A DNA stretch of 14,623 nt from Candidatus Woesebacteria bacterium (GTDB lineage: Bacteria > Patescibacteriota > Microgenomatia > UBA8517): positions 1 to 14,623 of the forward strand of contig JAPLZT010000062.1 in NCBI GenBank assembly GCA_026394855.1, read 5' to 3'. Every line of letters begins with the position of its first letter. Position 1 is the first letter of the stretch. The position numbers were made by a program, and so were the translations under genes. Shown piece after piece: positions 12,089 to 14,623 of the stretch. Under the pieces are notes generated by a model. That model was not told the DNA's origin. It ran no database searches and was given only the letters and a program-made list of their open reading frames with translations.

Positions 12089-13756
12089 GTCTGTAGGAAG
12101 AGGGGAAACCTTTTTCGAAACGAAAATCCTTTTAATGTAGCCTGCAAAAAACTTAAGCTCTCCGGACTTAAGGAGTAGTGAAAGAAGTATATAGGTAATT
12201 ACTCCAACCGTCACAGTCATTAAGGTAAGCATGAGAAGATTAAAACCATACTGGGTGTTTAAGACAAATTTCTCAAAGGGTATTGATCGGTCAAGATCAA
12301 TTTTTCCCAAGAATGAAAGCCTTTTTACCCAAACTGATCTATCAAAAAACTTAAGAATAAAATACATTACCATTCCCGACCCCAAAGAAGCTAAAATTGC
12401 TTTAATAAAAGGCGAGAGTGCTCTAAAAGAAAAATTCTGGTAAAGTCTTTTAGACATTAAAATAAATAAAACTAAAGCTTGAATAAAAGAGGCAAGTGAA
12501 AATGCAGCCGCAAGTCCCCAAACAGGAAACTTAAAAACCTTAATTAATATAAAATCCAAGATTATATTTAAGGTAATGCAGGAAATAGAAATTATTACAG
12601 GAGTTTTGGTGTTATGAAGGGCGTAGAAAGCTCTCGCCAAAATTGAATTGAACACCTGAAAGATAATTCCCATTCCAAAAGCAGAAACCACAAGACCTGT
12701 CTGCACGGTTGATTCCCAATCAAAAAGATTGGTACCAAACACAAGCCTTACAAGAGGAATTCTAAGAATCATCAAGATAGATGCTGCGGGAAGAACTACA
12801 AAAGAAACTTGATAAAGAGCGTTAAACAATATTTTTCTAAACTCTTCTTTATCATCGGAAAGCCTGGAAAGAGTGGGAAGAGCGGCTTTGGCAATCGATG
12901 TCCCAAAAAGGCCAACAGGAAGAAGTTGCAAGGAATTTCCGAAAGTATAATAAGTATAGGCCGCTGTTGAAATTAAGGAAGCCAGTAAAAGTTCAACGCT
13001 TTTGGCAACCTGTAAAAATATCACTTCAATTACTCTTGGAAGTGAAAGCCTGCCAATCTTTTTAACATCCTGAGAGATCCGAATTTTAAAAGAAAATCTA
13101 AATCCCAATTTAATTGCCAGGGGAAGCTGAACCGCAGCATGGCAAAAAGCTCCAATAACAACCCCTATAACAGGTCCCATCAGTCCAAGTTTTGGGGAGA
13201 AAAAAATGGTTCCCAAGATTATTCCCAAGTTGTAAAAAAGCGGAGCAACTGCAGGCATTAAAAATCTTCTTGAAGATTCAAGTACAGCAGTTAGAACGTA
13301 GCTTATGACAAAAAATCCCTGAGCCGCAAAAAGAATCTTAGAAAGAACAACTACTTGATCCCTATGCTCCGGAATAAACCCCGGTATCAGAATACCGTAA
13401 AGGTGATTGGCAAAAAACATGACGATAAGGGCAAGTACGGAAAAGATTATTACTCCAATATTTGTAATTGACGATGCTATTTCCCAAACATTTTTTTCTT
13501 TGTCTTTTAGGGCTTTAGTAAAAACGGGAATAAAAGCTGAGGCAAAAGTCCCATAAACTAAAACTTCAAAAATAAGATCAGGTAGCCTAAAGGCTGCAAA
13601 AAAAAGTGAAAGATCATTGGGGCCAAAAAAATTAGCCAATACTCTTTGTCTCACAAGCCCTAAAAGCCTCGAGGCAATAATCATAACCATAATTAAGGTG
13701 GCAGCGGAAAGAACCGAGGTTTGTTGGGAATTTAAAAATTGTTTGATTGATTTCAT
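12071..13756 (-). CDS. murJ: Lipid II flippase MurJ (MviN family)
   Basis: MurJ moves the peptidoglycan precursor lipid II across the cytoplasmic membrane. The 561-residue product has about 14 hydrophobic segments, in line with the MOP-superfamily fold. The first helix carries SRLLGLVRQRVLANFFG (29-45) and is followed by FRLPDLIFEVLVYGTFASAF (56-75), both typical. Arg30 and Arg36 match the essential Arg18 and Arg24 of E. coli MurJ, whereas E. coli Arg52 and Arg270 align with Phe63 and Ser275. A charged loop at about 472-500 separates the last helices. The ATG at 13756 lies about 11 nt after a perfect TATAAT, so the mRNA leader would be only a few bases. The last codons and the TAG stop fall in an 18-bp repeat shared with the hrcA promoter. 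The gene is divergent from rpsT. Confidence 0.95.
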   Translation of the reverse strand: MKSIKQFLNSQQTSVLSAATLIMVMIIASRLLGLVRQRVLANFFGPNDLSLFFAAFRLPDLIFEVLVYGTFASAFIPVFTKALKDKEKNVWEIASSITNIGVIIFSVLALIVMFFANHLYGILIPGFIPEHRDQVVVLSKILFAAQGFFVISYVLTAVLESSRRFLMPAVAPLFYNLGIILGTIFFSPKLGLMGPVIGVVIGAFCHAAVQLPLAIKLGFRFSFKIRISQDVKKIGRLSLPRVIEVIFLQVAKSVELLLASLISTAAYTYYTFGNSLQLLPVGLFGTSIAKAALPTLSRLSDDKEEFRKILFNALYQVSFVVLPAASILMILRIPLVRLVFGTNLFDWESTVQTGLVVSAFGMGIIFQVFNSILARAFYALHNTKTPVIISISCITLNIILDFILIKVFKFPVWGLAAAFSLASFIQALVLFILMSKRLYQNFSFRALSPFIKAILASLGSGMVMYFILKFFDRSVWVKRLSFLGKIDLDRSIPFEKFVLNTQYGFNLLMLTLMTVTVGVITYILLSLLLKSGELKFFAGYIKRIFVSKKVSPLPTDPLDNI

Positions 13757-13775
13757 GCTTAATGTCGATTATACT
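13747..13775 (+). promoter_or_regulatory. Leaderless promoter of rpsT
   Basis: TTGATT (13747-13752), a 17-nt spacer and TATACT (13770-13775) precede the rpsT ATG, which starts 7 nt after the -10 at 13782. Transcription should begin at or within 1-2 bases of the A of the ATG. It shares bases 13770-13773 with the -10 of the murJ promoter on the other strand. Confidence 0.65.
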
Positions 13776-13796
13776 ATTGCGATGCCAGTAACTAAA
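13768..13796 (-). promoter_or_regulatory. Promoter of murJ overlapping that of rpsT
   Basis: A perfect TATAAT lies at 13768-13773 on the minus strand. The best -35 at 17 nt is TTTAGT (13791-13796), a weak match inside the first codons of rpsT. Transcription would start near 13761, leaving about 5 nt before the murJ ATG at 13756. Confidence 0.6.
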
Positions 13797-14018
13797 ACAG
13801 CAAAAAGAGCTTTAAGAGGATCCTTCCAAAAAGCAAAGATTAATAGGGTCATCATTTCTAAACTCGAAATTGCGGTGAGAGCTGCCAAAAAGCATCCTTC
13901 AAAGGACTCCATCCAGAAAGCAATTTCTTTAGCCGATAAAGCTTCCAAAAAACACACAATTCATAAAAATAAAGCCGCAAGAATTAAGTCTGCACTTTCG
14001 CGCCTTCGTATATGGTAA
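13782..14018 (+). CDS. rpsT: 30S ribosomal protein S20
   Basis: S20 binds the 5' domain and the 3' minor domain of 16S rRNA in the 30S subunit. The 78-residue, strongly basic, all-helical product begins MPVTKTAKRALRGSFQKAKI and carries the family's C-terminal signature HTIHKNKAARIKSALSRL (58-75). The usual length is about 85, so it is slightly short. The frame is open upstream to 13617 on the plus strand, but that part is antisense to murJ and is not S20-like. The ATG at 13782 matches the family start and sits exactly one promoter discriminator away from TATACT, so a leaderless mRNA is likely. The pilN-like gene follows after 9 nt, an unusual partner for a ribosomal gene. Confidence 0.95.
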   Translation: MPVTKTAKRALRGSFQKAKINRVIISKLEIAVRAAKKHPSKDSIQKAISLADKASKKHTIHKNKAARIKSALSRLRIW

Positions 14019-14027
14019 TATTAGGTC

Positions 14028-14579
14028 ATGTCCGCTGCCAAAAAAGAATTAAAAATAAATCTTCTTCCGCAAAAGGAATTTGAGAGATCGACCTTGGGAA
14101 GAATTTTAAAATGGACTCTTTCTTCGTTTAGAATTATCGTCATTATAACCGAGATGATTGTAATGGCAGCATTTCTTTCAAGATTTTGGTTAGACGCTAA
14201 CAATTCCGACCTCAATGATGTGATTCTTCAAAAAAAGGCAATAATTGTATCGTTTGCGGAAACCGAAAAGAAATTTAGAACTTTTCAAAAACAGATTGAT
14301 ATTTTTACCAAAACTACCTCTCTGACTCAAAAATCCGAGTACGTAAATTTAGTTACCTCACTTACTCCCCCAGAGGTTATTCTAAATTCAATCTCCGACA
14401 ATGAGAACTCTGTACAGATCGTAGGATATTCCGGCAGCGAACAACATATCTCTCAATTTCTTAAAAACTTATCCTCAGTTAATAAATTTAAAGATGTTTC
14501 GTTAAACAAAATTGATTCCAGCGAGGACGATTCGTCCGCGATTGTTTTTACCATTAGAGCTGGTATTTCAGAAATATAA
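14028..14579 (+). CDS. PilN-like type IV pilus assembly protein
   Basis: PilN is an inner-membrane protein that joins PilM in the cytoplasm to PilO in the envelope. The 183-residue product has the architecture and the N-terminal signature: a short cytoplasmic stretch with LKINLLPQKEFER (8-20; the INLLP motif contacts PilM in studied systems), one membrane helix (about 34-52), a helical, coiled-coil-like section (about 60-97) and a C-terminal alpha/beta, ferredoxin-like domain (about 103-181, with SLTPPEVILNSIS). It starts 9 nt after rpsT, with AGG only 2 nt before the ATG. A gene starting like a PilO partner follows after 2 nt. Similar small bitopic proteins (GspL C-terminal half) are the alternative; pilN fits best with the downstream gene. 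Confidence 0.85.
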   Translation: MSAAKKELKINLLPQKEFERSTLGRILKWTLSSFRIIVIITEMIVMAAFLSRFWLDANNSDLNDVILQKKAIIVSFAETEKKFRTFQKQIDIFTKTTSLTQKSEYVNLVTSLTPPEVILNSISDNENSVQIVGYSGSEQHISQFLKNLSSVNKFKDVSLNKIDSSEDDSSAIVFTIRAGISEI

Positions 14580-14581
14580 AT

Positions 14582-14623
14582 ATGGCACTTGGCTGGAGAA
14601 AAGATTATTTAAGATACAAATAT
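14582..14623 (+). CDS. Start of a probable PilO-like gene, cut by window edge
   Basis: An ATG at 14582, 2 nt after the stop of the PilN-like gene, opens a frame of 14 codons to the window end: MALGWRKDYLRYKY. A short basic, aromatic cytoplasmic N-terminus ahead of a membrane helix is what a PilO-like partner would show, and pilN-pilO adjacency is the standard order. Too little is visible to prove the family. Confidence 0.55.
   Translation, partial: MALGWRKDYLRYKY

Overview
The window looks like the chromosome of a low-GC, reduced-genome bacterium of the Candidate Phyla Radiation (Patescibacteria), most likely on the Microgenomates side. The evidence is an IF-2 reduced to its GTPase core, short HrcA and GrpE proteins, very tight gene packing with almost no Shine-Dalgarno sequences, and in-frame palindromic repeats in protein tails. 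TGA is a normal stop (it ends infB and hrcA), so the recoded CPR lineages are unlikely. The lineage call is inference; no rRNA or tRNA is present.

Layout. Everything from 1 to 13756 is read on the minus strand. In transcription order it runs: murJ (lipid II flippase); an unrecognised membrane-protein gene and a ybaB-like gene; the heat-shock operon hrcA-grpE-dnaK-dnaJ behind a CIRCE operator; the transcription/translation cluster nusA-infB-(degenerate DHH protein)-rpsO-pnp; and a class II-type Fic gene that runs off the left edge. Divergent from murJ, on the plus strand, are rpsT, a pilN-like gene and the first codons of a probable pilO-like gene. No gene-free stretch exceeds about 110 bases.

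How the parts work together. HrcA represses its own operon and makes GrpE, DnaK and DnaJ available on heat shock. NusA, IF-2, S15 and PNPase form the classic nusA-infB...rpsO-pnp order. Where rbfA, nrnA and truB usually lie there is only one gene, for a DHH-family protein that has lost its catalytic motifs. The window shows several compact control devices: a nusA promoter whose transcript begins with a terminator-like hairpin ending 6 nt before the start codon; an rpsO leader with a long stem carrying a G-U/G-C pair of the kind S15 binds; overlapping divergent promoters for rpsT and murJ; and promoters that place +1 at or next to the start codon (rpsT, the unknown gene at 11373-12020, probably fic and murJ).

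Main oddities. pnp appears broken near its 5' end by a deletion of 3n+2 bases that removes about 17-19 conserved codons. An exact 18-bp direct repeat brackets the unknown gene and ybaB. Two palindromic repeats are translated into the tails of the DHH-like protein and DnaK, and a third copy of the repeat core lies in the rpsO leader.
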